A DNA stretch of 64,000 bases from DASQPE01 sp964519805 (GTDB lineage Bacteria > Gemmatimonadota > Gemmatimonadetes > Gemmatimonadales > GWC2-71-9), in NCBI GenBank assembly GCA_964519805.1, contig CAZFKN010000002.1, positions 6,566 to 70,565 of the forward strand. Reading direction: 5' to 3'. The position numbers and the translations under genes are program-made. Shown piece after piece: positions 8,583-16,806 of this stretch. Within the stretch, counting starts at the first letter, position 1. Every line of letters starts with the position of its first letter. Under the pieces are notes generated by a model. The model did not search any database. It had not been told where the DNA came from and saw only the letters and a list, made by a program, of their open reading frames with translations.

Positions 8583-9784
8583 CCGCCGCGCGGGAGGCTC
8601 GCAGCCGGTCTCCCTGTCGTCTTCTCCTTTCCTTCCCCCTGCTGGTCGCCGCCGCCTGCCGCCTCCAGCAGCTCTCGTCCGAACGTGTCGACTTGCCAGC
8701 CGCGCACGCCGGGGATCCCGCGCAGTTCATCGAGGGTCTTGGGGCGTGTCCGTGCGATTGCCTCGAGCGTGCCATTGGGGCAGAGCACACCGGGCGCGAG
8801 CTCGAGGAGGGTTGAGAGCTGGTTGCGTCTCGCCTTGAGCTGCTCGAGCCGCCCTTCGAAAGCCGGGTCGGGTGTGCGTCGGGGCCCGCGCTCGATTCGG
8901 GGAAGGTCCCGCTCCGCCAGCTCTAACGCCCGCCGAACCGCGTCCAGAATCTCGCGCCCGCGGCGTTCCGCCAGCTCGGCTCCGACCCCACGAATGGCCC
9001 GGAGGGCGGCGGCATCCGTCGGGAGGGTTCTGGCGATTTCCAGCAGAGGCTCGGTGTTGAGGAGGCGGAACGCGGCTCGATCGGTGCGTGCCGCCGTTTC
9101 CTCGCGCCAATGATACAGCTCCCGCAAGGCGGCGAGATGGCGCCCCTTCAGAGTCCTGGCACCTTTGACCCGGAGATACCCGGGCTCGTCGTCCGGGACG
9201 GCGCCCCACTTCACATGCTCGAGCAGCGCAAACTCCTCCTTGGCCCATGACAGGCGGCCGCGCTCGGCGAGCCGGTCGCGCAGGATATCCCGCAACGCGG
9301 GCAGGTGGCGCGTGTCGTCGGCCGCGTATTGCAACATCTCAGCCGACAGAGGGCGGGTGGACCAGTCCGCTCGCTGGAAGCGCTTGTCGAGGAGGACGCC
9401 CAGGTACTTCTCGAGCAGCGCAGCGAGGCCGATGCCTGGCTCGTTCAGGAACTGGGCGGCAACCCTCGTATCGAACAGAGTCGCGGCACGGAAGCCGTAC
9501 TGCTGGTCGAGCAACCGGAGATCGTAGTCGGCGTCGTGGAAGACGATCTCGATGCTCGGATCCGCCAGTATGCGGCCCAGCGGCGCGAGGTCGCGGACGG
9601 CCAGAGGATCGACGATGGCCGTGTCGGTTCGGGACGAAAGCTGGATCAGGTACACGCGGTCGTGATACCGGTGGAAACTGGCGGCCTCGGTGTCGACCGC
9701 GAGGAGCGGCTCGCGGCCGAACTCCGCCAGAAGGCCCTCGAGGGCTGCCTGCGTTTCCACCCGGATGAGAGGAGCTTCAGTCAC
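8576..9784 (-). CDS. rnd: ribonuclease D
   Basis: 402 aa, a 3'-5' exoribonuclease of the DEDDy family that trims tRNA and other stable RNA. Exo motifs: LLAVDTEAASF (Asp and Glu), VFHDADYDLRLL (Asp) and YAADDTRHL (Tyr and Asp). A first HRDC domain follows (around residues 200-290), and a second helical HRDC-like segment (LDELRGIPGVRGWQVDTFG) near the C-terminus. The C-terminal 30 residues are Gly/Lys-rich and probably disordered. It overlaps by 8 nt with the small gene upstream, which suggests coupled translation. Confidence 0.92.
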   Translation of the reverse strand: MTEAPLIRVETQAALEGLLAEFGREPLLAVDTEAASFHRYHDRVYLIQLSSRTDTAIVDPLAVRDLAPLGRILADPSIEIVFHDADYDLRLLDQQYGFRAATLFDTRVAAQFLNEPGIGLAALLEKYLGVLLDKRFQRADWSTRPLSAEMLQYAADDTRHLPALRDILRDRLAERGRLSWAKEEFALLEHVKWGAVPDDEPGYLRVKGARTLKGRHLAALRELYHWREETAARTDRAAFRLLNTEPLLEIARTLPTDAAALRAIRGVGAELAERRGREILDAVRRALELAERDLPRIERGPRRTPDPAFEGRLEQLKARRNQLSTLLELAPGVLCPNGTLEAIARTRPKTLDELRGIPGVRGWQVDTFGRELLEAAGGGDQQGEGKEKTTGRPAASLPRGGQ

Positions 9785-9947
9785 GCGGCGCTACCTGCTC
9801 CAGTCCGGTGGCGATTTCCTCCAGGGCCTTGGCCAGCGTTTTATAGAAGTCGGCGTCCGGTTGGACAGCGGACCCCATGGCGGCATCCATCTGGAGTTTG
9901 CGAGCGAGGCGTGCGGCGTGTCTGATGTAGTCCGTGGCTGGTTTCAT
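9777..9947 (-). CDS. small protein of unknown function upstream of rnd
   Basis: 56 aa from the ATG at 9947 (MKPATDYIRHAARLARKLQ...), ending TGLEQVAPRD. It appears all-helical and charged, with no Cys and no membrane segment. The ORF can be extended to 10013, but the extra residues (Pro/Ser-rich) look non-coding. It overlaps rnd by 8 nt, so it is probably translated with it. I do not recognise the family. The overlap and helical, amphipathic composition argue for a real gene. Confidence 0.55.
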   Translation of the reverse strand: MKPATDYIRHAARLARKLQMDAAMGSAVQPDADFYKTLAKALEEIATGLEQVAPRD

Positions 9948-10038
9948 AGTCGGTCGAGAAGGAGGCGAAGAGTGAAGATAGACACCCGGGCCGACCGCGC
10001 ACATCCTCGACATCTGCCGATTCCACCGCCCGATCGCC

Positions 10039-10044
10039 TATACT
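10039..10044 (+). promoter_or_regulatory. candidate -10 element (TATACT), leaderless
   Basis: TATACT ends 7 nt before the ATG at 10052, and no Shine-Dalgarno sequence is present. This spacing would place the transcription start on or next to the A of the ATG. Confidence 0.45.
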
Positions 10045-10051
10045 CCCCTGG

Positions 10052-11251
10052 ATGCCGGTCCTCGATATCGACCTGACCGTCTATCCCGACGAGTGCGACG
10101 CGTTCGGGCACTTGAACCAGGCCTCATTCCTGGCGCTGTTCGAGCGCGCCCGTTGGGAAATGCTCGCGCGGGGACCCGGGATGGATGTGTTCACGCGACA
10201 CGGCGCCTGGCCGGCCGTCCGGAAGTCCGCGATCGACTACCATCTCGCGGCCTACCCGGGTGACGTCCTTCGCTTTCACCAGACGCTCACCCACCACGGC
10301 CGCACGAGCTTCACCATTCGCCAAACCGCCCGGCGTACACGGGACGACGCGTTGATCGCAACGGCCGAGTTTGTCTTCGTCTGCATCAGCCGCGAGGGGC
10401 GGCCGGTTCCCGTGCCCGGCGAATTCGGCGAGTTCATGAATGCCCGGCCTGCCCGCTCCGGTGACACGCCGCGGGTCACCGTGAACGGCGTCAACCTCGC
10501 CGTGCAGACCGGTGGCGAAGGACCCGGGATCCTCTTCATCCACGGCTATCCGCTGGATCATACGATCTGGCGGCCCCAGGTCGATGCGCTCGAGGGCTGG
10601 CGAACGGTTGCCCCGGATCTTCGGGGCATGGGCCAGTCCGACGCGCCGGACCTCGGCTACAGCATGGCAACCTACGCGGCGGACCTTGCGGCACTGATTG
10701 ATTCGCTCGGACTGGATCGGGTGGTTCTCTGCGGTCACTCAATGGGGGGCTACGTGGCGTTCGAGTTCGTCCGTCGCTGGCCGGACCGCGTCTCCGGGCT
10801 CGCCCTTGTCGCCACACGGGCGGATGCCGACACCATCGAGACGCGGCGCGCGCGGGATGCAGCCGCCGTGCTCGCACGCGAGGGGGGCGCGCGCGAGATC
10901 GCCGCCGCGATGCTGCCGAAGATGCTTTCGCCCTCGGCGCCGCCGACCCTGGTGGAGCTGGTGGGGGGCGTGATGGCGTCGACGCCGGTCGCGGGCATCG
11001 TCGGCGCGCTGGGGGCGATGCGCGACCGTCCGGACAGCACGGCGCTGCTTCCAGCGTTGGCCCGGCTCCCCGCCCTGGTGATTGCGGGGGCCGACGATCA
11101 GCTCGTGACGGCCTCCCAGACGAGTGCCATGGCCGCGGCCATTCCGGGCGCGCGTCTCGTCGTGGCACCGGGCGCCGCGCATCTCCCCAGTCTGGAGGCG
11201 CCCGGGATCGTCACCGACGCCCTGCGGACTTTTCTTTCGACGGTGGGTTGA
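10052..11251 (+). CDS. fusion of hotdog acyl-CoA thioesterase and alpha/beta hydrolase
   Basis: 399 aa with two catalytic domains in one frame. Residues ~3-130 are a 4-hydroxybenzoyl-CoA thioesterase-type hotdog fold (YbgC/FadM-like): DECDAFGHLNQASFLALFERARW carries the D-x-x-G-H-x-N and E-x-A-R signature, here seen as FGHLN and ERARW. Residues ~140-399 are an alpha/beta hydrolase: oxyanion segment FIHGYPLD, nucleophile elbow GHSMGG (Ser about 230), acid in AGADDQ and His in GAAHLPS. The two domains are usually separate genes. The fusion suggests a single enzyme that removes CoA and then hydrolyses an ester or lactone, or tethered enzymes of one degradation route. Substrate unknown. Confidence 0.85.
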   Translation: MPVLDIDLTVYPDECDAFGHLNQASFLALFERARWEMLARGPGMDVFTRHGAWPAVRKSAIDYHLAAYPGDVLRFHQTLTHHGRTSFTIRQTARRTRDDALIATAEFVFVCISREGRPVPVPGEFGEFMNARPARSGDTPRVTVNGVNLAVQTGGEGPGILFIHGYPLDHTIWRPQVDALEGWRTVAPDLRGMGQSDAPDLGYSMATYAADLAALIDSLGLDRVVLCGHSMGGYVAFEFVRRWPDRVSGLALVATRADADTIETRRARDAAAVLAREGGAREIAAAMLPKMLSPSAPPTLVELVGGVMASTPVAGIVGALGAMRDRPDSTALLPALARLPALVIAGADDQLVTASQTSAMAAAIPGARLVVAPGAAHLPSLEAPGIVTDALRTFLSTVG

Positions 11252-11425
11252 AACCCTTTGGACCCCTCGTGCGTTCTTAAACAGACGGGCCGGTCCGGTG
11301 TTCACTGGGCCTCCGTCGCAACACGGTAATCCTTCCTACGAACGGCCCCGGGGCCGCGCCTGTCGCGGCTTCGAGGGCCGCCTCTCTTTGGGGCCTCCAG
11401 GGCGCAGCGAGCGGAGCATGACAAA
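11252..11425. other. intergenic stretch without recognised feature
   Basis: Between the convergent ends of the thioesterase fusion and the ferredoxin gene (with its hairpin at 11426-11453). GC-rich, no tRNA-like cloverleaf, no convincing ORF; nothing supported here besides the hairpin. Confidence 0.5.
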
Positions 11426-11453
11426 GCCCTCCGGTGCCGGGGCACCGGAGGGC
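11426..11453 (-). terminator. perfect 13-bp hairpin downstream of the ferredoxin operon
   Basis: GCCCTCCGGTGCC and GGCACCGGAGGGC are exact reverse complements separated by 2 nt. Read on the minus strand, the hairpin begins 24 nt after the ferredoxin stop and is followed by TTTG, a short T run. It is the natural end of the minus operon that begins at deformylase. Confidence 0.75.
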
Positions 11454-11476
11454 GGCGGGAAGCAAATCCCCGATTC

Positions 11477-11740
11477 CTAGCGCTGCGGCGGGCCCGGAGG
11501 CGAATCGCTGCTGAACACGTCTTTATTCTTGGCGATGAAGGCCTGCATGTTCGGCGGCACGTCCTCTTCCGGGAAGATGGCGGTAACCGGGCACTCCGGC
11601 TCGCAGGCTCCGCAGTCGATGCACTCGTCGGGATGTATGTAGAGCTGGTCGTCGCCTTCGTAAATGCAGTCCACAGGACAGACATCTACGCAGCCCCGGT
11701 CCTTCACGCCGATACAGGCTTCCACGATCACGTACGTCAT
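11477..11740 (-). CDS. 7Fe-8S/4Fe-4S-type ferredoxin
   Basis: 87 aa from the ATG at 11740, preceded by a good GGAGGAG ribosome site; a longer in-frame start at 11764 would include that site and is rejected. Cys clusters: N-terminal CIGVKDRGCVDVC followed by P (3Fe-4S or 4Fe-4S ligands), then CIDCGACEPECP. This arrangement is that of the FdxA/Actinobacterial 7Fe ferredoxins. It acts as a cytoplasmic one-electron carrier. It is the last gene of the minus operon, 78 nt after the geranylgeranyl-reductase-like flavoprotein, which may be its electron-accepting partner (inference). Confidence 0.9.
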   Translation of the reverse strand: MTYVIVEACIGVKDRGCVDVCPVDCIYEGDDQLYIHPDECIDCGACEPECPVTAIFPEEDVPPNMQAFIAKNKDVFSSDSPPGPPQR

Positions 11741-11818
11741 CCGCTTGCTCCTCCGGCACGCCATGCGAGGAAAGGAAAAAGGAGAGTACGATGTGGCCAG
11801 AGGGCGCGCAAGGGGCTT

Positions 11819-12859
11819 TCAACCGTCCAGAAACCATGCAGCCATAGCCCGGGCGCCGGGGGCCCAAAGGGCCAGGCGGGCCAGGCCGCCGAGCACGGCT
11901 GCGCGCACGACGCCCGATCGCAGCCCACGGGAAAGGCGATCGTGCGCCCGCTTGACCTTGAGCCAACTCCGCGTCTTGGGCGATGGATAGCCCGGCTCGA
12001 GAATTCGGCGGGCCGTCTCCTCCCCCGTCACCAGCGCAGCGTAGATCCCCTCCGCCGTGAGCGACGACGGTACGCCAGCCGCATCGCCGACGAGGTGCAC
12101 GTCGTTGGGAAAGTCGAAGCCGGCGAAATGGACTTCCAGCGTCGCACCCTCGAATGGAGGCAGCTCCGAGCTAGCGCCGAGATCCCGGACCCGCGTCGTG
12201 AGATAGCGGCGGATGGTCGCGGGGGGGACCACCCTCTTCGGTGCCACGGCGCCCACGGAGGTGTACGACTCGTGGGGGAACACCCAGAAGTATCCGTTGG
12301 CCAGCATGGCCGGATCGCACTCGACTCGCAGCGGCTCGAGCCTGAGCCCCGGCACGTTGTACTCCGCGGCGAAGAAAGCTCGCGGATGCGGGAGACCCAG
12401 AGCCCGTCGCACCGACGAATCGGCGCCGTCCGCGCCGATGAGATGACGGTAGCGGATGATCCGACCGCAGACGGTTGCGGTTCGCGACGCCAGATCGAGC
12501 CCGGCGGCAGCAGCGCCGACTCTCACCTCGGCACCAGCTCGTCTGGTCCAGGCCAACTGAAGCCGTCCCAGCTCGGGGCGGGGGACGGTGCGGACGACCG
12601 TCGCCGCGACGTCCAACGTTCGCGCCGTGCCGCCGGTGAACGCGATGTGGCCAATTCGTGTGAGGCCGACGTCGTCAGACAGGCCCAGGGCGGCCAGCTC
12701 CCGCACCGCTTTCAAGGTCAGGCCGCCGGCGCACGTCTTCGGGCCGACCTCCTCATGCTTCTCCAGCACCAGTACCTCCCGCCCCTCACCGCCCAGCACC
12801 TGCGCAGCGCGCAGGCCGGCGGGTCCGGCGCCGATCACGAGATGCTCCACGGTCTCCAC
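11819..12859 (-). CDS. geranylgeranyl reductase family FAD-dependent oxidoreductase
   Basis: 346 aa, GTG start. FAD-binding Rossmann motif VIGAGPAGLRAAQ at the N-terminus, EEVGPKTCAGGL (family-typical Cys-Gly-Gly region), then GADGADSSVRRALGLP and HLVGDAAGVPSSLTAEGI, which are the second and third flavin-contact segments of the PHBH-like geranylgeranyl-reductase group. Members saturate prenyl chains of lipids, quinones or chlorophyll. The substrate cannot be read from sequence. The final ~40 residues contain a hydrophobic stretch that may touch the membrane. Starts 3 nt after the dienelactone hydrolase stop; the following gene is a ferredoxin. Confidence 0.85.
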   Translation of the reverse strand: METVEHLVIGAGPAGLRAAQVLGGEGREVLVLEKHEEVGPKTCAGGLTLKAVRELAALGLSDDVGLTRIGHIAFTGGTARTLDVAATVVRTVPRPELGRLQLAWTRRAGAEVRVGAAAAGLDLASRTATVCGRIIRYRHLIGADGADSSVRRALGLPHPRAFFAAEYNVPGLRLEPLRVECDPAMLANGYFWVFPHESYTSVGAVAPKRVVPPATIRRYLTTRVRDLGASSELPPFEGATLEVHFAGFDFPNDVHLVGDAAGVPSSLTAEGIYAALVTGEETARRILEPGYPSPKTRSWLKVKRAHDRLSRGLRSGVVRAAVLGGLARLALWAPGARAMAAWFLDG

Positions 12860-12862
12860 GGA

Positions 12863-13540
12863 TCAGGCGAGGTGAGTCCGCAGGAAGGCCAGCGTGCGCT
12901 GCCAGGCGAGGTCGGCTGAGGGCTGGTCGAAGACCTGGGGACGGGAGTCGTTGAAGAATGCGTGGCCGGCGTCGTAGAAATGGGCCTCGAACGTCGCGCC
13001 GGCGGCATGGAATCGGGCGGCGAGTGCTCGAGCATCGGCTTCCTTGATCGACTGGTCCGCGCGGCCGAAATGGGCAAGCACGGGCACGCGGAGCTTCGCC
13101 GGATCAATCGGAACCTTCGAGTGAGCTCCATAGAAATCGACGGCGGCGGAAATCCGGTCGGGATGCTCCTGCGCCGCGAACAGGGCAAGCTGCCCACCCA
13201 TGCAGAAGCCGATGATGCCCACCTTCTTGGGTCGGACGCTCGGGAGGGCGAGCAGATAGTCGGCTGCGCCGCGCATATCGACGGCCGCCGCGGCGATGCT
13301 GAGCGCCATGACAAGCTTGCCGGCTTCGTCCGGACTCCTGGTCTGCTTTCCGTGATACAGATCGGGGGCCACCGCTACGAACCCTTCGGCAGCAAACCGG
13401 TCGACCAGCTGCTTGATATGCTCGACCAGCCCCCACCATTCCTGGATGACGATCAGTCCCGGCCCGGCGCCGGCGTGCGCGTTCACGTAGCCGGGCGTCA
13501 TACGCCCGTTGGTACGGAACTGAACCATCTCTCCCTGCAT
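12863..13540 (-). CDS. dienelactone hydrolase family protein
   Basis: 225 aa from the ATG at 13540; longer in-frame starts would run back across the VOC gene and are rejected. Alpha/beta hydrolase with the Cys nucleophile typical of dienelactone hydrolase in GFCMGGQLA, Asp in FGRADQSIKE and His in DAGHAFFND. The N-terminal part (GLIVIQEWWGL) is also family-typical. It likely hydrolyses cyclic or activated esters in the cytoplasm. It lies 10 nt after the VOC gene in the deformylase-to-ferredoxin operon. Confidence 0.88.
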   Translation of the reverse strand: MQGEMVQFRTNGRMTPGYVNAHAGAGPGLIVIQEWWGLVEHIKQLVDRFAAEGFVAVAPDLYHGKQTRSPDEAGKLVMALSIAAAAVDMRGAADYLLALPSVRPKKVGIIGFCMGGQLALFAAQEHPDRISAAVDFYGAHSKVPIDPAKLRVPVLAHFGRADQSIKEADARALAARFHAAGATFEAHFYDAGHAFFNDSRPQVFDQPSADLAWQRTLAFLRTHLA

Positions 13541-13550
13541 CCCGGTCTCC

Positions 13551-13919
13551 TCAGGAACGATCCGACCAGACCGCGAGCTCGTTGCCGCTGGGATCGGTGA
13601 AGTGAAACCGCCGGCCACCAGGGAACGAGAAGGTCGGCCGCACAATGGTGCCGCCCGCTGCCCGAACCCGACCCTCTGCCGCCTCGAGGTCGAGGGCAAA
13701 GATGACGACGAGGGGTCCTCCGGCCTGCACCTTGCCGACCTTCGTGAAGCCGCCGGTCAGTCGTCCGTCGGCGAAGCTGACATACTCCGGTCCGTAGTCA
13801 TCGAAGTTCCAACCGAAGACCTGCCCATAGAACCGCTTGGCGCCGGCGACGTCGGTCACCCCGATCTCGATGTAGTCGATGCGCCGATCATGCTCGGGGC
13901 TCAGCAACTGTTCTGACAC
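13551..13919 (-). CDS. VOC superfamily protein (glyoxalase/bleomycin-resistance fold)
   Basis: 122 aa, GTG start overlapping the stop of the aminotransferase by 1 nt. Single VOC module pair: IDYIEIGVTDVAGAKRFYG at the start and HFTDPSGNELAVWSD at the end, the usual metal-ligand positions (H/E). It resembles PhnB-like and small glyoxalase-like proteins of unknown substrate. Co-transcribed with the class III aminotransferase and dienelactone hydrolase. Confidence 0.82.
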   Translation of the reverse strand: MSEQLLSPEHDRRIDYIEIGVTDVAGAKRFYGQVFGWNFDDYGPEYVSFADGRLTGGFTKVGKVQAGGPLVVIFALDLEAAEGRVRAAGGTIVRPTFSFPGGRRFHFTDPSGNELAVWSDRS

Positions 13920-15283
13920 TAGCGGCCGATCCGACCAAGGGCGTGGTCGAGCGCGTCCACTGCGAAATCAGCGTCGTCCGAGGTGATGCAAAGCGGAGGC
14001 TTGATCCGGAGCACGTTGCTGGCGAGACCCCCCTTGCCGACGAGCACGCCGAGCTCACGCAACAACTCCAGCGCCTCGAGCGTGTCGGCGCTGGCGGGCT
14101 CCTTGGTCGTTCGGTCCCTCACCAATTCGACGCCGAGCATCAGCCCCAGGCCCCGCACGTCGCCCACCAAGGCGTGACGCTCCGCGAGACGCTGCAACCC
14201 TCGCTTGAGCCTGGCCCCCACGACCCGGGCGTTGTCCTGAAGGTGCTCTTGCTCGATGACATCGAGCACGGCGAGGCCGGCCGCCGTGGACACCGGGTTG
14301 CCGCCGAAGGTGTTAAAGTGCAAGCGCTGCGCGAGCGCCTCGGCGATCTCTCGCCGCGTCGTCACCGCCGCCAGCGGCGTCCCGTTGCCGATACCCTTTG
14401 CCATCGTCACGATGTCGGGGACGACACCGAAGTGCTGGAACCCCCAGAAATTCTCGCCTGTACGTCCGAAGCCGGTCTGCACTTCATCCGCGATACAGAG
14501 GCCCCCGTGTTCCCGGACCACCGCGTACGCCTCGGCGAGATAGTTGGGGGCACCGTACGTCACCCCCCCGACGCCCTGCACCGGTTCCGCGATGAATCCG
14601 GCGACGCGGCCGGTCGTCGCGTGGCGAATGAGATCGCGGATGTCCTCCGCGCTCCGTGAGGCGATCGCTTCGGGGGAGCCGGTGAACGGACTCCGGTATG
14701 GATCGGGGCAGACGGCATGATGTACGCCGGCGCCCTGCTGTGTGGGAAATTTCCAGGTCGACACGCCCGTCAGCCCCATCGTGCTCGGCGAGCCCCCGTG
14801 ATAGGCGTTCCTGAGCGCAATGATGTCGGGGCTGCCGGTAAAGAGGCGGGCCATCGTGACGGCGAGATCGTTCGCTTCGCTCCCGCTGTTCACGAAGTAG
14901 GTAACGTCCAGTCCGTGCGGGAGCAGACCGGCCAGCCGTTCTGCCAGGCGCGGCAGGTTGGGGTGGAGATAGATCGTTGAGGTGTGCTGGAGGATCGCGG
15001 CCTGCTCCTGAATCCGCGCCGCCACCACGGGGTGCGAATGCCCGCAGACCACCGTCGCGATGCCCGCGAACAAATCGAGGTACCGGCGGCCCGTCTCGTC
15101 GTAGACGTACTGCAGGTGCCCCTCGACGATCATGAGGGGGTCTCGGTAGAACGTGAAAACCGCCGGGTGCCCGTATCGCTGACGGAGCGCCAGCACCTCG
15201 TCACGTGTTGGGCCGGTGTACGGTCGTGGCCGGTGATCGCACGCGGGCATGACCGGCAGGGAGACGTCGATTGCAGTCGCCAT
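13919..15283 (-). CDS. class III PLP aminotransferase (AGXT2-like)
   Basis: 454 aa. The PLP lysine lies in TMAKGIGNGTPLAAV; the cofactor-binding Asp is in CIADEVQTGFGRTG; NSGSEANDLAV and the substrate-loop DLFAGIATVVCGHSHP are both present. The overall pattern is closest to alanine-glyoxylate aminotransferase 2 and related omega-amino-acid transaminases. Reaction: transfer of an amino group from an omega-amino acid or alanine to a 2-oxo acid; the exact donor is not deducible. It lies 39 nt downstream of peptide deformylase and 1 nt overlapping the VOC gene. Confidence 0.88.
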   Translation of the reverse strand: MATAIDVSLPVMPACDHRPRPYTGPTRDEVLALRQRYGHPAVFTFYRDPLMIVEGHLQYVYDETGRRYLDLFAGIATVVCGHSHPVVAARIQEQAAILQHTSTIYLHPNLPRLAERLAGLLPHGLDVTYFVNSGSEANDLAVTMARLFTGSPDIIALRNAYHGGSPSTMGLTGVSTWKFPTQQGAGVHHAVCPDPYRSPFTGSPEAIASRSAEDIRDLIRHATTGRVAGFIAEPVQGVGGVTYGAPNYLAEAYAVVREHGGLCIADEVQTGFGRTGENFWGFQHFGVVPDIVTMAKGIGNGTPLAAVTTRREIAEALAQRLHFNTFGGNPVSTAAGLAVLDVIEQEHLQDNARVVGARLKRGLQRLAERHALVGDVRGLGLMLGVELVRDRTTKEPASADTLEALELLRELGVLVGKGGLASNVLRIKPPLCITSDDADFAVDALDHALGRIGR

Positions 15284-15322
15284 GGTCGTCAGGTGGGGGT
15301 TGTCACGCCGGCCCGCACGCGC

Positions 15323-15895
15323 TCAAAAGAGTCCAGGCATGGGAGCGGCCATGCTCTCGGTGCGGGGCTCCGGCGGGCCGTACCGACCCACGGGGGAGTG
15401 AATGCGATTCCACTCCTCGCGGAGACAGAACGAATCCAGCCCGTAGGGCCGATCCACCGCCAGCACCCCATCCAGGTGGTCGATTTCGTGCTGGAGCAGC
15501 TCGGCGCGATCACCCTCGAGGTCCTGCTCGTGCCAGGCGCCCTTGACGTCCTGATAGCGGATGCGAATGCGGTAGGCCCGGGCGACTCGCACCAACAGGT
15601 TGGGGAACGAGAAGCAATCGTCCCAGACCCAGAAGTCGTCCGTGCCGATGTCGACGATTTCCGGATTGATCAGCGACCACGGCTTGTCCATCTCCAGGTG
15701 GAGCACCCGAACGGGGGCGCCGATCTGCGGCGCGGCGATCCCACGCCCCGCGCCGAATCGCGACTGCCAGTCGCGGAGCGTCTCCCGCAGATCATCCAGG
15801 ATGACCCGCACGGCCGTAGAGCTGGGTCGCGTGATCGGCTCGCAGCGAGTGCGGAGAATGGGATCGCCGAGAAGGCGGATGCGATGGATGGTCAT
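15323..15895 (-). CDS. def: peptide deformylase
   Basis: 190 aa from the ATG at 15895 (a TTG at 15907 is the only longer choice). Removes the N-formyl group from nascent proteins, metal-dependent. Motif 1 GRGIAAPQ (GxGxAAxQ), motif 3 LQHEIDHLDG (HExxH) are intact. Motif 2 is DDCFS instead of the usual EGCLS: the metal-binding Cys is kept but the flanking Glu-Gly and Leu are changed, so this is a divergent, type III-like member. The extra C-terminal tail (~30 residues, Pro/Arg-rich) is not part of the fold. No fmt gene is adjacent. A second, canonical def may exist elsewhere in the genome. Confidence 0.88.
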   Translation of the reverse strand: MTIHRIRLLGDPILRTRCEPITRPSSTAVRVILDDLRETLRDWQSRFGAGRGIAAPQIGAPVRVLHLEMDKPWSLINPEIVDIGTDDFWVWDDCFSFPNLLVRVARAYRIRIRYQDVKGAWHEQDLEGDRAELLQHEIDHLDGVLAVDRPYGLDSFCLREEWNRIHSPVGRYGPPEPRTESMAAPMPGLF

Positions 15896-16078
15896 GGCGC
15901 GGGCCAAGGCCCCGGGGGAGAGTGGAGCCCAATATTATGGATGGGCTCCGGGAGGGCCAGATCGGGTGTCACGGCGGGTGGGCGGCCGGGCTGTAATAGT
16001 AGTAGTAATAACAACCTTGTCGGCTGCAAGTCATTGATCTGCCCGGCCTAAATCGCCTTCGCACCATATTTTTGGCAC

Positions 16079-16091
16079 GAATTGACAATTC
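16079..16091. promoter_or_regulatory. perfect palindrome GAATTG-A-CAATTC, candidate SufR operator
   Basis: A 13-nt exact inverted repeat overlapping the -35 hexamer of the sufR promoter. Repressor binding here would block RNA polymerase, giving autoregulation of the operon. Evidence is position and symmetry only. Confidence 0.5.
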
Positions 16092-16110
16092 CGACTTTTT
16101 GACTTACCAT
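16082..16110 (+). promoter_or_regulatory. sufR-suf operon promoter (TTGACA-17-TACCAT), leaderless
   Basis: TTGACA at 16082-16087 and TACCAT at 16105-16110 are spaced 17 nt. The -10 box ends 7 nt before the ATG at 16118, with no ribosome site between, so the transcript probably begins at the ATG. This is the best sigma-70-like promoter in the window. Confidence 0.7.
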
Positions 16111-16117
16111 TTGTTCC

Positions 16118-16806
16118 ATGGGCGCTCAGCTCCCGCAGATCAATCCGGTGAGGTGCCCCCCGGGGCAACGCGGTCCCAGGGGCGACGTCCTCGTGGAGTT
16201 GAAGCGGGCGCAGCCCCTCACGGCGCGCGAGCTCGCCGCCAAGCTCGGAATCTCACTGAACGCGGTCCGACACCACATCAAGGAACTCGAAACCGAGGGC
16301 CTTGTTGCGTACGACCGGCTCCATCGCGGCGTCGGCGCGCCCGCATTCGCCTATCGCCTGAGCCCTCTTGGCGAAGGGTTGTTCCCGCGGCGGTACGAGG
16401 CCACGCTGCTGCAGTTTCTCGATCAGATCGTCGAGCGGGAGGGGCGCGACGCTGCCGTCCGCGTGCTCGAGGCCCACTTCAGCGGTCTCGCCGAGCGGCT
16501 TCGGGGCGAAACGGCCGGCCTCGCACCGGCACGCCGGCTGGAGATCGTCGCCCAGGCGCTGGCCGATGAGGGTTACATGGCGGAGGCGGACTCTCATACC
16601 GCCACTATCGGCACACTAACTGAGCACAATTGCGCCATACAGGCCGTCGCAGAGCGATTTCCCGAGCTGTGCGCTGCCGAGGCCAGGTTTCTGGAAGGGG
16701 TGCTTGGCGCCGTGGTAGACCGCCGTGCCTACATCCTGGCCGGCTGTGGCGCCTGCGAGTATCACGTCCGGTTCGACACGTCGGCCCGGACCGAAGAGGA
16801 GCACCA

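Noticed and set aside
11633..12919. 428-codon plus-strand open frame
   Set aside because: Antisense to the flavoprotein and ferredoxin genes, which have clear motifs.
15985..16015. TAATAGTAGTAGTAATAA-like trinucleotide run upstream of sufR
   Set aside because: Short, imperfect microsatellite; no evidence of phase variation because it is 100 nt from the promoter.
14984..16051. 355-codon plus-strand open frame
   Set aside because: Antisense to the aminotransferase and deformylase; low-complexity, no motif.
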